Positions 1 to 8,400 are shown, counted from the first letter of the stretch. The stretch is DNA of 13,478 nt from a bacterium (GCA_004559845.1 SFWW01000024.1:1-13478), one strand, 5' to 3'. The notes: generated from the letters alone by a model not told the origin. Numbers and translations: made by a program.

Positions 1-1
1 G

Positions 2-1888
2 CTTAGCGGTAAGCGATTGGAGGGGCTCAACAGCCACAGTGTGGCTGATGCTATTCGTTATTTCTCTGGTGTGCAAATCAAGGACTACGGCGGTGTGGGT
101 GGCGTGAAAACAGTGGACATCCGCTCTATGGGCACCAACCACATGGGCGTGTTTTACGACGGCATTCAATTAGGGAATGCGCAAAACGGTCAGATTGACT
201 TAGGCAAATTTTCGCTTGATAATATCGACGAGATATCGCTCTACAACGGACAAAAGAGCCAAATATTTCAGCCGGCACGCGATTTCGGCTCAGCCGGCAC
301 CATCTATATCCGCACCCATCACCCACGATTCGAGGAAGGGAAGAACGACAATTTCAATGTCACGCTCCGCACAGGCTCGTTTGGGCTTGCCAACCCCTCA
401 ATCCGCTGGGAGCATCGCTTCTCGCCCAGCCTGAGTATGAATTTCAACACCGAATACACCTACGCCACCGGTCAGTATCACTTCCGCTATCACAAGAAGT
501 TCAGCGACGGCACATTGGCGTGGGACACCACCGCTGTGCGTAAAAATGGCGATGTGAAAGCCTTGCGAATGGAGGGCGGACTGTTTAGCAACATTCCCCA
601 CGGCGTGTGGAACCTGAAATTCTACTACTACGACAGCGAGCGAGGCATACCGGGTGCTATTGTGAACAATGTGTGGAAAACCTCGCAACGCCAGTGGGAC
701 CGCAACTTCTTCGTGCAGAGCACATTCAAGAAAGAGGTGAGCAGCCGCTACAATCTGATGGTGAACGCCAAGTATGCGCGCGACTATATGCGCTACCTCA
801 ACCCTGACACTACGCTACTCTATCTCGACAACAAATTCTGGCAAGACGAAATCTATATCTCCGTAGCCAATAAGTTCGACATATTGGAAAACTGGGAGGC
901 CGACCTCTCGGTGGACTACAAGTGGAACTACCTTAATTCCACCCTTGCAGATTTCGCCTATCCCAATCGCCACACCACCCTCGTGGCACTGGCAAGCGCC
1001 TACACCTACCAGCGATTCAAGGCGCAGGCATCGGTGCTCTACACCATGGTCAATGACCGTGCCACCGCACGCAGCGCAGGCGAGGTGATGGCGCGCCACA
1101 GTGCATGGAAGCATGAGTTCACCCCGGCGGTGTTTTTCAGCTATCAGCCTATGGAGGAAAGCGACTTCTTCTTGCGCGCCTTCTACAAGCGCATTTTCCG
1201 TATGCCCACGTTCAACGACCTCTACTATACCGACATCGGCAACGTATCGCTCAATCCTGAGTTTGTGGACCAGTATAATGTGGGCTTCCAGTGGCAGACC
1301 ATTCGCCCCGACGGCTTCTACCGTGGTGTGCGCGTGACTGCCGATGCCTATTACAATTATGTGACCGACAAGATTATTGCCGTGCCAAAGGGCACTGGCA
1401 TGTATCGCTGGATGATGATGAACATTGGCAAGGTGAAGATTCGTGGTATCGACCTCACGGCACGCACCACGCTCAATTTCCCATTTGATGTGATGATGGA
1501 CATCAGCATGAACTACACCTACCAGAAGGCGCAGGACTATTCCTATCCTGATGATTATGGCGATGGCGGATCGTACAAGGGGCAGATTGCCTACATACCG
1601 TGGCATAGCGGCAGCGCCACGGTGAATGCCGTGTGGCGTAAGTTCACGCTCAACTACAGTTTTATTTATGTGGGCGAGCGCTACCACAACAGCAGCAACA
1701 TTCCTGCCAACCACGAGCAACCGTGGTACACTCACGACATTAGCGCCAACTACGCCTTCCACCTCGGCAAGGTGAACATGAAAGTGACTGCTGAGGTCAA
1801 CAACCTGCTCAACCAGCAATACGATGTGGTGCTCAACTACCCGATGCCTGGACGAAATTATAAACTAATTCTTAAATTTGATTTCTAA
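2..1888 (+). CDS. btuB: TonB-dependent outer-membrane receptor, BtuB-type (corrinoid uptake), 5' partial
   Basis: The frame is open to the left edge (codons for LSGKRLEGLN precede any credible start), so the TTG at 17 is internal. The signal peptide, TonB box and first part of the plug lie outside the window. About 629 residues are visible. The first hundred or so are the plug domain, with the conserved stretches IRYFSGVQIKDYGGVGG, VFYDGIQLGNAQNGQIDL and LYNGQKS. After these come many alternating aromatic/polar strands typical of a 22-stranded barrel, and a C-terminal aromatic (KLILKFDF) as expected for BAM-inserted porins. Receptors of this family use TonB/ExbBD energy to import a large ligand across the outer membrane. 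The NAQNGQ-DLG-FSLDN plug pattern resembles Bacteroidetes BtuB receptors, and the BtuG-like gene directly downstream supports cobalamin or another corrinoid as substrate. TonB-receptor identity is nearly certain; the B12 assignment rests on similarity from memory plus context. Confidence 0.88.
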   Translation, partial: LSGKRLEGLNSHSVADAIRYFSGVQIKDYGGVGGVKTVDIRSMGTNHMGVFYDGIQLGNAQNGQIDLGKFSLDNIDEISLYNGQKSQIFQPARDFGSAGTIYIRTHHPRFEEGKNDNFNVTLRTGSFGLANPSIRWEHRFSPSLSMNFNTEYTYATGQYHFRYHKKFSDGTLAWDTTAVRKNGDVKALRMEGGLFSNIPHGVWNLKFYYYDSERGIPGAIVNNVWKTSQRQWDRNFFVQSTFKKEVSSRYNLMVNAKYARDYMRYLNPDTTLLYLDNKFWQDEIYISVANKFDILENWEADLSVDYKWNYLNSTLADFAYPNRHTTLVALASAYTYQRFKAQASVLYTMVNDRATARSAGEVMARHSAWKHEFTPAVFFSYQPMEESDFFLRAFYKRIFRMPTFNDLYYTDIGNVSLNPEFVDQYNVGFQWQTIRPDGFYRGVRVTADAYYNYVTDKIIAVPKGTGMYRWMMMNIGKVKIRGIDLTARTTLNFPFDVMMDISMNYTYQKAQDYSYPDDYGDGGSYKGQIAYIPWHSGSATVNAVWRKFTLNYSFIYVGERYHNSSNIPANHEQPWYTHDISANYAFHLGKVNMKVTAEVNNLLNQQYDVVLNYPMPGRNYKLILKFDF

Positions 1889-3039
1889 TGATGCGATATA
1901 TCTATATACTACTGGCGGTGCTTGCTGTGGCTCTTTCGAGTTGCCGCAACGAGGATATTGTGTTCATTCCCGAAGAAGTGCCTACCACGCAGCCCGAATA
2001 CACCGATGTTGACGGCTTCTATCTGCTGTGCGAGGGAAATATGGGTTCAAACAAGGCGACGCTCGACTGGTTCGATGCGCGAACCGGCAAATACACTCGC
2101 AACATTTTCCCAACAGCCAACCCTTACGAGGTGAAGGAAATGGGTGATGTGGGCAACGATTTGGGCATTTACGGCTCAAAACTGTATGTGGTGGTGAACG
2201 TATCCAACAAGGTGCTTGTGCTCGATAAGCGCACAGCGAAGAAACTGGGGCAAATCGATATTCCCAACTGCCGATTTGTGAAATTTTACAAGGGCTACGC
2301 CTACATTACCAGTTATGCCGGTCCGGTTCAAATCGATCCCGACTATAAGCAAAAGGGATATGTAGCGAAAATCGACACTGCTACCATGAAAGAGGTGGAC
2401 CGCTGCATTGTGGGCTTCCAGCCCGACCAACTCGACATTGTGAACGGCAAGATATATGTGGCAAACTCAGGCGGTTATAGGAAGCCTGATTACGAAAACA
2501 CCTTGTCGGTGATTGATGTGGCTACGTTTAAGGAAGAACGCCGCATTCCCATTGCTATCAATTTAGGGCTGTGCAAAGCCGACCGCCATGGCGTGCTGTG
2601 GGTGGTGTCGCGCGGCGACTATTATGAGGTGCCCAGCCGACTCTATGCCTACGACACCCGAAAAGACCGAATTGTGAAAACCTTTGATGTGCCAGTGAGC
2701 AACTTTTGGCTCGATGGCGATTTGCTGTATGTGGTATCTACCCAGTGGAGCTACATTACGATGAGCAACGAGGTGACTTATGCCGTGATAGATGTGAACA
2801 AGATGGATGTGCTCACACGCAACTTTATCACCGACGGCACCGATAAGCAGATTAAGATACCCTACGGCATTGCCGTGAATCCTGCCACAAAGGATATATA
2901 TGTGACCGATGCCAAAGATTACATTCATCCTGGCCATCTTTACTGCTTTGGTCAAGACGGTAAGAAAAAGTGGGATGTGCGCACAGGCGACATTCCGGGG
3001 CATTTTGTATTTTTAGGTAAAAATTTAAATGAACAATAA
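1888..3039 (+). CDS. btuG: BtuG-type surface lipoprotein, seven-bladed beta-propeller (corrinoid binding)
   Basis: 383 residues, full length. The N-terminus is a lipoprotein signal: hydrophobic residues 5-16, then lipobox LSSC with Cys19 as the lipidated residue. Acidic residues follow at once (CRNED), in keeping with the Bacteroidetes lipoprotein export signal that sends lipoproteins to the cell surface. Seven repeats of a 'LYVV...VxxxD..T' strand pattern are visible near residues 44-69, 98-118, 137-169, 188-215, 236-260, 279-307 and 336-360, which fits a seven-bladed YncE-like propeller. The stretches EGNMGSNKATLD, SYAGPVQIDPDYKQ, VANSGGYRKPDYE and YGIAVNP match what I recall of Bacteroides BtuG. 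BtuG binds B12 with extreme affinity and caps BtuB. The start ATG overlaps the receptor stop by one base (TAATG), implying translational coupling; Met2 at 1891 is an alternative start. Ligand preference among cobamides cannot be read from the sequence. Confidence 0.88.
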   Translation: MMRYIYILLAVLAVALSSCRNEDIVFIPEEVPTTQPEYTDVDGFYLLCEGNMGSNKATLDWFDARTGKYTRNIFPTANPYEVKEMGDVGNDLGIYGSKLYVVVNVSNKVLVLDKRTAKKLGQIDIPNCRFVKFYKGYAYITSYAGPVQIDPDYKQKGYVAKIDTATMKEVDRCIVGFQPDQLDIVNGKIYVANSGGYRKPDYENTLSVIDVATFKEERRIPIAINLGLCKADRHGVLWVVSRGDYYEVPSRLYAYDTRKDRIVKTFDVPVSNFWLDGDLLYVVSTQWSYITMSNEVTYAVIDVNKMDVLTRNFITDGTDKQIKIPYGIAVNPATKDIYVTDAKDYIHPGHLYCFGQDGKKKWDVRTGDIPGHFVFLGKNLNEQ

Positions 3040-4237
3040 TATGAAGAAGAATACTTTTTTACTGGCGCTCTCTGCTTTGATGAGCCTCTCTGCTGTGGCG
3101 GAGAATCAGCCTTTTCTCACAAAGGTGTACGACTTTATGCCGGCTCCAGGGCAGTTTGTGAACACGCTTCCAGCCTTCAATGCTGGCGACACGAAGGCCG
3201 ATGTTCTGGCTCGTGTGGCAGAAGATATTTGTGGATATTATGATGTGGAAGATGGTGATTCCACTATGGTGTATAAGCCTGCTATGATTAGCCTCGGCAG
3301 CTACGGCGGCTATGTGGTGGTGGGCTTCGATCATCCCGTGGTGAATGTGAAAGGCGACTACGATTTCCAAATTTTCGGCAATGCCTTTCTCGCAGACCAG
3401 TATAGTTCAGGTGGAAGCAGCGAACCGGGCATAGTGATGGTAAGTTACGATGCCAACGGCAACGGACTGCCCGACGACCCATGGTATGAATTGGCTGGTA
3501 GCGAATACAATTCGCCAAAAACTCAGCACAACTACACCATCACCTATTACAAACCCGATGAGAACAAGGTGAAAACACCCGACCCAAACAACAAGAGCAT
3601 CATCGACAACACCTATATCCGCTGGACCAGCAACGATGTGAACCCCGACAGCATCAGCGGCTATGTGTATAAAAACTCGTTCCACGCTCAAAGTTACTAT
3701 CCACAGTGGGCAGAGGGCGAGACCATCACTTTCACTGGCTCGAAATTGTGCAACAATGCCACCGACGTAAGCGGCAAGGGCACAAGCTGGGTGCAGTGGA
3801 ACAAGGGTTGGGGATATGTGGACAACCGTCCCGACTATGACCCATACTCACCACGCACCGACATGGATTCGGCAGTGATGAACCGTGGCTTTAAGATTGA
3901 TTGGGCAGTGGATGCCGATGGCGTGCCTGTTTATTTGCCAATGGTGCATTTTATTAAGGTGTATAACGCTGTGAACCAGTATTGCGGCTGGATTGGCGAA
4001 ACTTCCACCGAAGTGGCTGGCGGTATTGATTTCCACCCCAACCAGGCACTTCCAGAGGTGACCGCTGGCGACACCAATGGCGATGGTGTGGTGGACGTGA
4101 GCGATGTGACTGCCGTGGTCAACTTCATTCTCGGTCAGAAGCAAGAAGGCTACAATCCTGTGGCTGTAGATGTGAATGGCGACACCGTGGTGGATGTGAC
4201 CGACGTTACAGCCCTTATCAATCTGATTTTGAAATAA
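3029..4237 (+). CDS. Secreted protein of unknown function with C-terminal dockerin-like repeats, third gene of the btuBG operon
   Basis: 402 residues. The start at 3029 overlaps btuG by 11 bases. An in-frame ATG at 3041, one base after the btuG stop, gives the more typical signal peptide start MKKNTFLLAL and may be the true start. The signal peptide probably ends after SAVA (residue 24); there is no lipobox. The central part (about 30-335) contains ISLGSYGGYVVVGFDHP, FGNAF, EPGIVMVSYDANGNG, WYELAGSEY, YIRWT, DWAVD and NQYCGWIGETSTEV. I recognise it as the Bacteroidetes 'cell surface protein' family found beside BtuB/BtuG-type genes, but know no proven activity. Residues 141-150 (DANGNGLPDD) look like a calcium-binding loop. 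The C-terminus holds two dockerin type I-like loops, D348-x-N-x-D-x-x-x-D-x-x-D359 and D381-x-N-x-D-x-x-x-D-x-x-D392. Position in the operon suggests a helper in corrinoid capture; that is inference. Confidence 0.85.
   Translation: MNNNMKKNTFLLALSALMSLSAVAENQPFLTKVYDFMPAPGQFVNTLPAFNAGDTKADVLARVAEDICGYYDVEDGDSTMVYKPAMISLGSYGGYVVVGFDHPVVNVKGDYDFQIFGNAFLADQYSSGGSSEPGIVMVSYDANGNGLPDDPWYELAGSEYNSPKTQHNYTITYYKPDENKVKTPDPNNKSIIDNTYIRWTSNDVNPDSISGYVYKNSFHAQSYYPQWAEGETITFTGSKLCNNATDVSGKGTSWVQWNKGWGYVDNRPDYDPYSPRTDMDSAVMNRGFKIDWAVDADGVPVYLPMVHFIKVYNAVNQYCGWIGETSTEVAGGIDFHPNQALPEVTAGDTNGDGVVDVSDVTAVVNFILGQKQEGYNPVAVDVNGDTVVDVTDVTALINLILK
4064..4234 (+). repeat. Tandem dockerin type I-like repeats at the C-terminus of the third operon gene
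   Basis: Two copies of about 22-24 residues (346-369 and 379-402) follow the pattern DxNGDxxVDVxDVTAxxNxIL. Each has acidic or Asn residues at calcium-loop positions 1, 3, 5, 9 and 12, followed by a short amphipathic helix. They are separated by a linker of about nine residues. The second copy has Thr386 where the first has Gly353. Duplicated loops of this kind define dockerin type I domains. In non-cellulosomal Bacteroidales they are common on secreted proteins, and their partner is usually unknown. Confidence 0.8.
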
Positions 4238-4241
4238 TCTC

Positions 4242-4296
4242 AAATCGGGCGTTAGACTGCGTGAAGATATATCACAAGCCCTAACGCCCGATTTTT
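4242..4296 (+). terminator. Strong intrinsic terminator after the btuBG operon
   Basis: A perfect 14-bp stem is formed by 4242-4255 and 4281-4294 (AAATCGGGCGTTAG against CTAACGCCCGATTT), and a T run occupies 4292-4296. The 25-base apical part can fold further: 4259-4260 with 4278-4279, then 4261-4264 with 4272-4275, leaving a small AA bulge. It lies four bases after the stop codon of the dockerin-tailed gene and ends the upstream transcript. The A-rich 5' flank of the stem is short, so activity on the opposite strand is less likely. Confidence 0.85.
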
Positions 4297-4347
4297 GACA
4301 TATCTAACGACTATTACTATATATTATTTATCGCAATTCATACAATT

Positions 4348-5283
4348 ATGAAAAAAACATTACTTTTTTTGATGTCGGCTTTTGCTGCCACAGCAATGTC
4401 GGCGACCGACTATGTGCTCGATTTGAGCAAACCTGCTTATCCAGAAGTTATCAATTTCACCGCCAATGGAAATGCTCAAGTGTGGAGCGAAACTTACAAC
4501 GAGGAAGAATACATCCTCGAATTTCCGCCCTACATCTTCAACCACCTCGAAACCGGTAACAGCTGGGGCGGATCCTACTGGGATGGCTTCACCTTGGTGA
4601 AATGCTCGGATAATGGCACCCAAAGCGATTGGATAACCAACCAATGGGGCAATATGGCAGGCGGAGGCATCAGCGCCACCGGAACCGTAGACGCCAATGT
4701 GCCCTATCTGTTTGCCTATTGTGCCGACTTTATGGGTCCCGGCGTGTGCAAAATGATTTACGATGATGAAAAAACCTACTACCCCAAGGGAATGTATGTG
4801 AACATTGCCGCCAATGCCTACTATGCCTGCAAAAACGGCGCTTCACCCGCTCGAGCATTCAATCAAGAAGGCGACAGCTTCGCCCTTGAAGTGTATGGCA
4901 ATGATGCCAGCGGAGCCAAGAAATCGGTGAGCGTGGAACTCGCCGGCTATCACAACGGACAATTCACTGCCCTGACCGACTGGACTTGGGTTGACCTCTC
5001 CGCTCTCGGCGCAGTGGAAGACCTCACCTTCGTGCTCACCACCACCGACAATGGTGCATACGGAGCCAACACACCGCTCTATTTCGCTATGGACAAACTC
5101 ACGGTGAGCGATGAGCCCACTGCTCCAACCGCCGTGCGCGACGTGGATACCACCAAAGCCATCGCTTCGGTGAAATACGTAAACCTCGCCGGACAAGTTA
5201 GCGCCACCCCATTCAGTGGCGTGAACGTGAAAGTAACCACCTACACCGACGGCAGCACCCGCAGCGAAAAAATCCAAAAGTAA
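4348..5283 (+). CDS. Secreted DUF4465-type protein, possible BtuH-like B12-binding accessory
   Basis: 311 residues. A Sec signal peptide (MKKTLLFLMSAFAATAMSA) probably ends after residue 19; there is no lipobox. The body resembles DUF4465: WGGSYWDGFTLVKCSDNGT (73-91), NQWGNMAGGGI (98-108), MYVNIAANAYYA (149-160), GDSFALEVYG (175-184), then a WTWVDLSALGAVEDLTFVL stretch (212-230) and NTPLYFAMDKLTV (241-253). These suggest a beta-sandwich. Cysteines at 86, 125, 134 and 161 could form disulfides. The last 40 residues (VKYVNLAGQ ... GVNVKV..YTDGSTRSEKI) form a small separate tail, like the C-terminal modules of many secreted Bacteroidales proteins and loosely like type IX secretion sorting domains. 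BtuH proteins in Bacteroides B12 loci bind B12, and I recall them as DUF4465-related, though not with certainty. The gene follows a terminator, with 110 bases between it and the operon, so it probably has its own promoter. The DUF4465 call is fairly firm; the B12 role is inference from location. Confidence 0.78.
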   Translation: MKKTLLFLMSAFAATAMSATDYVLDLSKPAYPEVINFTANGNAQVWSETYNEEEYILEFPPYIFNHLETGNSWGGSYWDGFTLVKCSDNGTQSDWITNQWGNMAGGGISATGTVDANVPYLFAYCADFMGPGVCKMIYDDEKTYYPKGMYVNIAANAYYACKNGASPARAFNQEGDSFALEVYGNDASGAKKSVSVELAGYHNGQFTALTDWTWVDLSALGAVEDLTFVLTTTDNGAYGANTPLYFAMDKLTVSDEPTAPTAVRDVDTTKAIASVKYVNLAGQVSATPFSGVNVKVTTYTDGSTRSEKIQK

Positions 5284-5323
5284 GATTTCTCCTTTTCATT
5301 CAACCATAGCAACTCTATTCAGC

Positions 5324-5366
5324 CAGGCATCTGCTCCACTCATCAGCAGATGCCTGCTTCTTTTTT
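5324..5366 (+). terminator. Intrinsic terminator after the DUF4465 gene
   Basis: A perfect 12-bp stem (CAGGCATCTGCT at 5324-5335 with AGCAGATGCCTG at 5345-5356) has a 9-base loop and is followed by a T-rich tract TTCTTTTTT at 5358-5366. It sits about 40 bases after the stop codon and is oriented to end + strand transcription before it reaches rpoC. Confidence 0.85.
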
Positions 5367-5379
5367 GGGGTGGTGGGGA

Positions 5380-5422
5380 TAAAAGTGACGACCGCTTGGG
5401 AGTGGAGGCTTCCAAGCGGTCG
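5380..5422 (-). terminator. Probable terminator of the rpoBC transcript
   Basis: Inverted repeat CGACCGCTTGG (5389-5399) and CCAAGCGGTCG (5412-5422), 11 bp perfect, with a further G-U pair possible inside and a loop of about 10-12 bases. Read on the - strand it lies 44 bases beyond the rpoC stop and is followed by CACTTTTA, a short T run. The U tract is weak, so termination may be less efficient than at the + strand hairpin next to it. A role on the + strand as a second terminator cannot be excluded. Confidence 0.65.
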
Positions 5423-5466
5423 GTCGTGTTTATTAGAGGGTGTGAGCTATGGGGGGCTCACTTGGC

Positions 5467-8400
5467 TTATTTTACTAATTCGGGCTGCGCGATAATTTCT
5501 TCGGCAAGGTTTTCGGCGAGTCCGGCTCGGATAAAGTCGTCTTTATCGCCCACCACAATGTTTTGCAAGTCGCGCATACCTGTACCGGCAGGGATGAGGT
5601 GACCGCAAATCACATTTTCCTTCATACCTTCGAGGTGGTCGACTTTGCCTCTGATGGCAGCGTCGTTGATTACCTTGGTGGTTTCTTGGAATGATGCAGC
5701 ACTCATGAAACTTGAAGTTTGGAGGGCTGCACGGGTGATACCTTGCAGGATTTGTTCGGAAGTGGCAGGAAGCGCTTCACGCACCACCACTTGCTTCATA
5801 TCGCGGCGCTTGAGTGCGGAATTGATGTCGCGCAATTTGCGTGCGGTGATAATCTGACCGTTTTGCACTTCTTGGCTATCGCCGGCATTCACCACCACTT
5901 TCTTGCCCCAGATGCGGTCGTTTTCTTCCATGAATTCGCGTTTGTCGACCAAACTTTGTTCGAGGAATCGGGTGTCGCCCGGATCGAGGATGGTGACTTT
6001 GCGCATCATTTGACGCACAATCACTTCAAAGTGCTTATCGTTGATGCCCACACCTTGCGAGCGGTACACATCTTGCACCTCATTCACGATGTATTCCTGC
6101 ACGGCAGTTGGTCCCATGATACGGAGAATGTCGGCAGGGGTGGTAGCGCCATCGGAGAGCGGTGTGCCTGCGCGCACGAAGTCGTCTTGTTGCACAAGGA
6201 TTTGCTTCGACAGCGGCACAAGATACTTCTTTTCTTCTCCCAAACGGCTGGTAACCTTGATTTCGCGGTTACCACGCTTGATTCTGCCTAATTCCACCAC
6301 GCCATCGATTTCGCTCACCACGGCAGGGTTCGACGGGTTGCGCGCTTCGAAGAGTTCGGTAACGCGAGGCAGACCACCGGTGATATCGCCGGCACCGCCG
6401 CCCGAAGAACGCGGAATCTTCACAAACACCTCGCCAGCGCTGATGCTTTCGCCCTCGTCGCACATCAAGTGTGCGCCCACAGGGAGGGAGTAGGTTTTGA
6501 GCACCTCGCCGGTTTCGTCAACGAAGAGTGCTTCAGGAATTCGCGTGCGGTCTTTGGATTCGATGATAATCTTTTCGCTGTTGCCCGAAGTTTCGTCCAC
6601 TTCCACGCGATAGGTGACGCCTTCCACCAAATTGTTGAACTGCAGCGTGCCACCCACTTCGCTCACGATTACGGCATTGAAGGGGTCCCAAGTGTTGATC
6701 ACATCGCCCTTCTTCACGATATCGCCCGATTTGAAGAACAATTTCGAGCCGTAAGGAATGTTGGCGGTGGTGAGCACCATATCGGTGTTGAGGTCCACGA
6801 TTTTGAGTTCAGCCATGCGACCGATTACCACTTCCACGCCTTCTTTATCCTTCACGGTGCGGAGTTCGTCGATTTCAAGGCGACCATCATATTTAGAAGC
6901 GAAACTACTCACAGCAGCGATGTTGCTTGCCACACCACCCACGTGGAACGTACGAAGGGTAAGCTGGGTACCGGGTTCGCCGATGGATTGTGCAGCAATC
7001 ACGCCCACCGCTTCGCCCTTCTGCACCATGCGGTGAGTGGCAAGGTTGCGGCCATAGCACTTAGCACACACGCCACGCTTAGCCTCACAGGTGAGCACAG
7101 AGCGGATTTCCACATATTCGATAGGCAGTTCATTGATAAGATTGGCAGCCTGGTCGGTGATTTCTTCGCCGCTCTTCACGATTACATTTTTGGTGGTTGG
7201 GTCCACGATATCGTGCACCGACACACGGCCCACGATGCGCGAGCCCAGTGTAGCCACCACATTATCATTTTTCTTCACTTCACGGCAAATGAGTCCACGC
7301 AAAGTGCCACAGTCGTGTTCGGTAACCACCACATCGTGTGCCACATCCACCAAACGGCGAGTGAGGTAACCGGCGTCGGCGGTTTTCAACGCGGTATCGG
7401 CAAGACCCTTACGTGCACCGTGTGTAGAGATAAAGTATTCGAGCACGCTCAAGCCTTCCTTAAAGTTGGCAAGAATCGGGTTTTCGATGGTTTGTTGACC
7501 ACCTTCCACGCCTGATTTTTGTGGCTTCGCCATCAGACCACGCATACCGGAAAGCTGACGAATCTGGTCGCGCGAACCACGAGCGCCGGAGTCAAGCATC
7601 ATGTACACGGAGTTGAAGCCCTGCTTATCGGCAGAAATTTGCTCGATAAGCATCTTGGTAAGGCGGTTGTTCACGTTGGTCCAGATGTCGATTACCTGGT
7701 TGTAGCGTTCGTTGTTGGTGATGAAACCCATATTGTAGTTGTTCATCACTTCTTCCACTTGTGCGTCACCTTCCTTAATGATTTCAGCCTTTTCGGAAGG
7801 CACCAGCACATCGGTGAGGTTGAACGACAAGCCGCCCTTGAAAGCCATGTAGTAGCCCATGTTTTTCACATCGTCGAGGAACTGTGCAGAGCGGGGCACA
7901 CCACACTTACGGATAACCGCGGTGATGATTTTCTTCAAGCTCTTCTTCGAAACGAGTTCATTGATGTAACCCATTTCGTAGGGCACGAAGTTATTAAAGA
8001 GCACACGTCCCAAGCAAGTGTCTTTCACGATGCGCGACACAGGGTTGCCGTTTTCGTCGGGTTCTTCCACGCGGAGCGACACGATAGCGTTCATCGACAC
8101 CTTGCCCTCATTGAAAGCGATTTGTGCTTCTTCAGGGCTGTAGAACACGAGTCCTTCGCCCTTATCGCCCTTGCGGAGCTTGGTGATATAGTACAGACCG
8201 AGCACCATGTCTTGCGAAGGCACAGTGATAGGTTCGCCATTGGCAGGGTTAAGAATATTGTGAGGCTCCAGCATCAGCATTTGTGCTTCCACCACCGCCT
8301 CGTTGCCGAGAGGCAAGTGCACAGCCATTTGGTCGCCGTCGAAGTCGGCGTTAAACGCCGTACATGCGAGCGGGTGCAATTGGATAGCCTTACCTTCGAT

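Noticed and set aside
17..19. TTG as the start of the receptor gene
   Set aside because: It falls inside the plug domain, no signal peptide follows, and the frame is open upstream to base 2.
815..1819. 334-residue open frame on the - strand inside the receptor gene
   Set aside because: It is fully antisense to a convincing TonB-receptor frame and is rich in His and Val with no motif.
4294..4327. Bacteroides-type promoter before the DUF4465 gene (TTTG at 4294-4297 and TATATTAT at 4320-4327)
   Set aside because: The -7 element matches TAnnTTTG only in its first part, the spacing is 22 bases rather than about 19-21, and the TTTG lies in the terminator T run. A promoter is likely in this gap, but its exact position is not supported.
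4238..4347. Cobalamin riboswitch between the operon and the DUF4465 gene
   Set aside because: The gap is too short, the hairpin accounts for half of it, and no B12-box-like sequence is visible.
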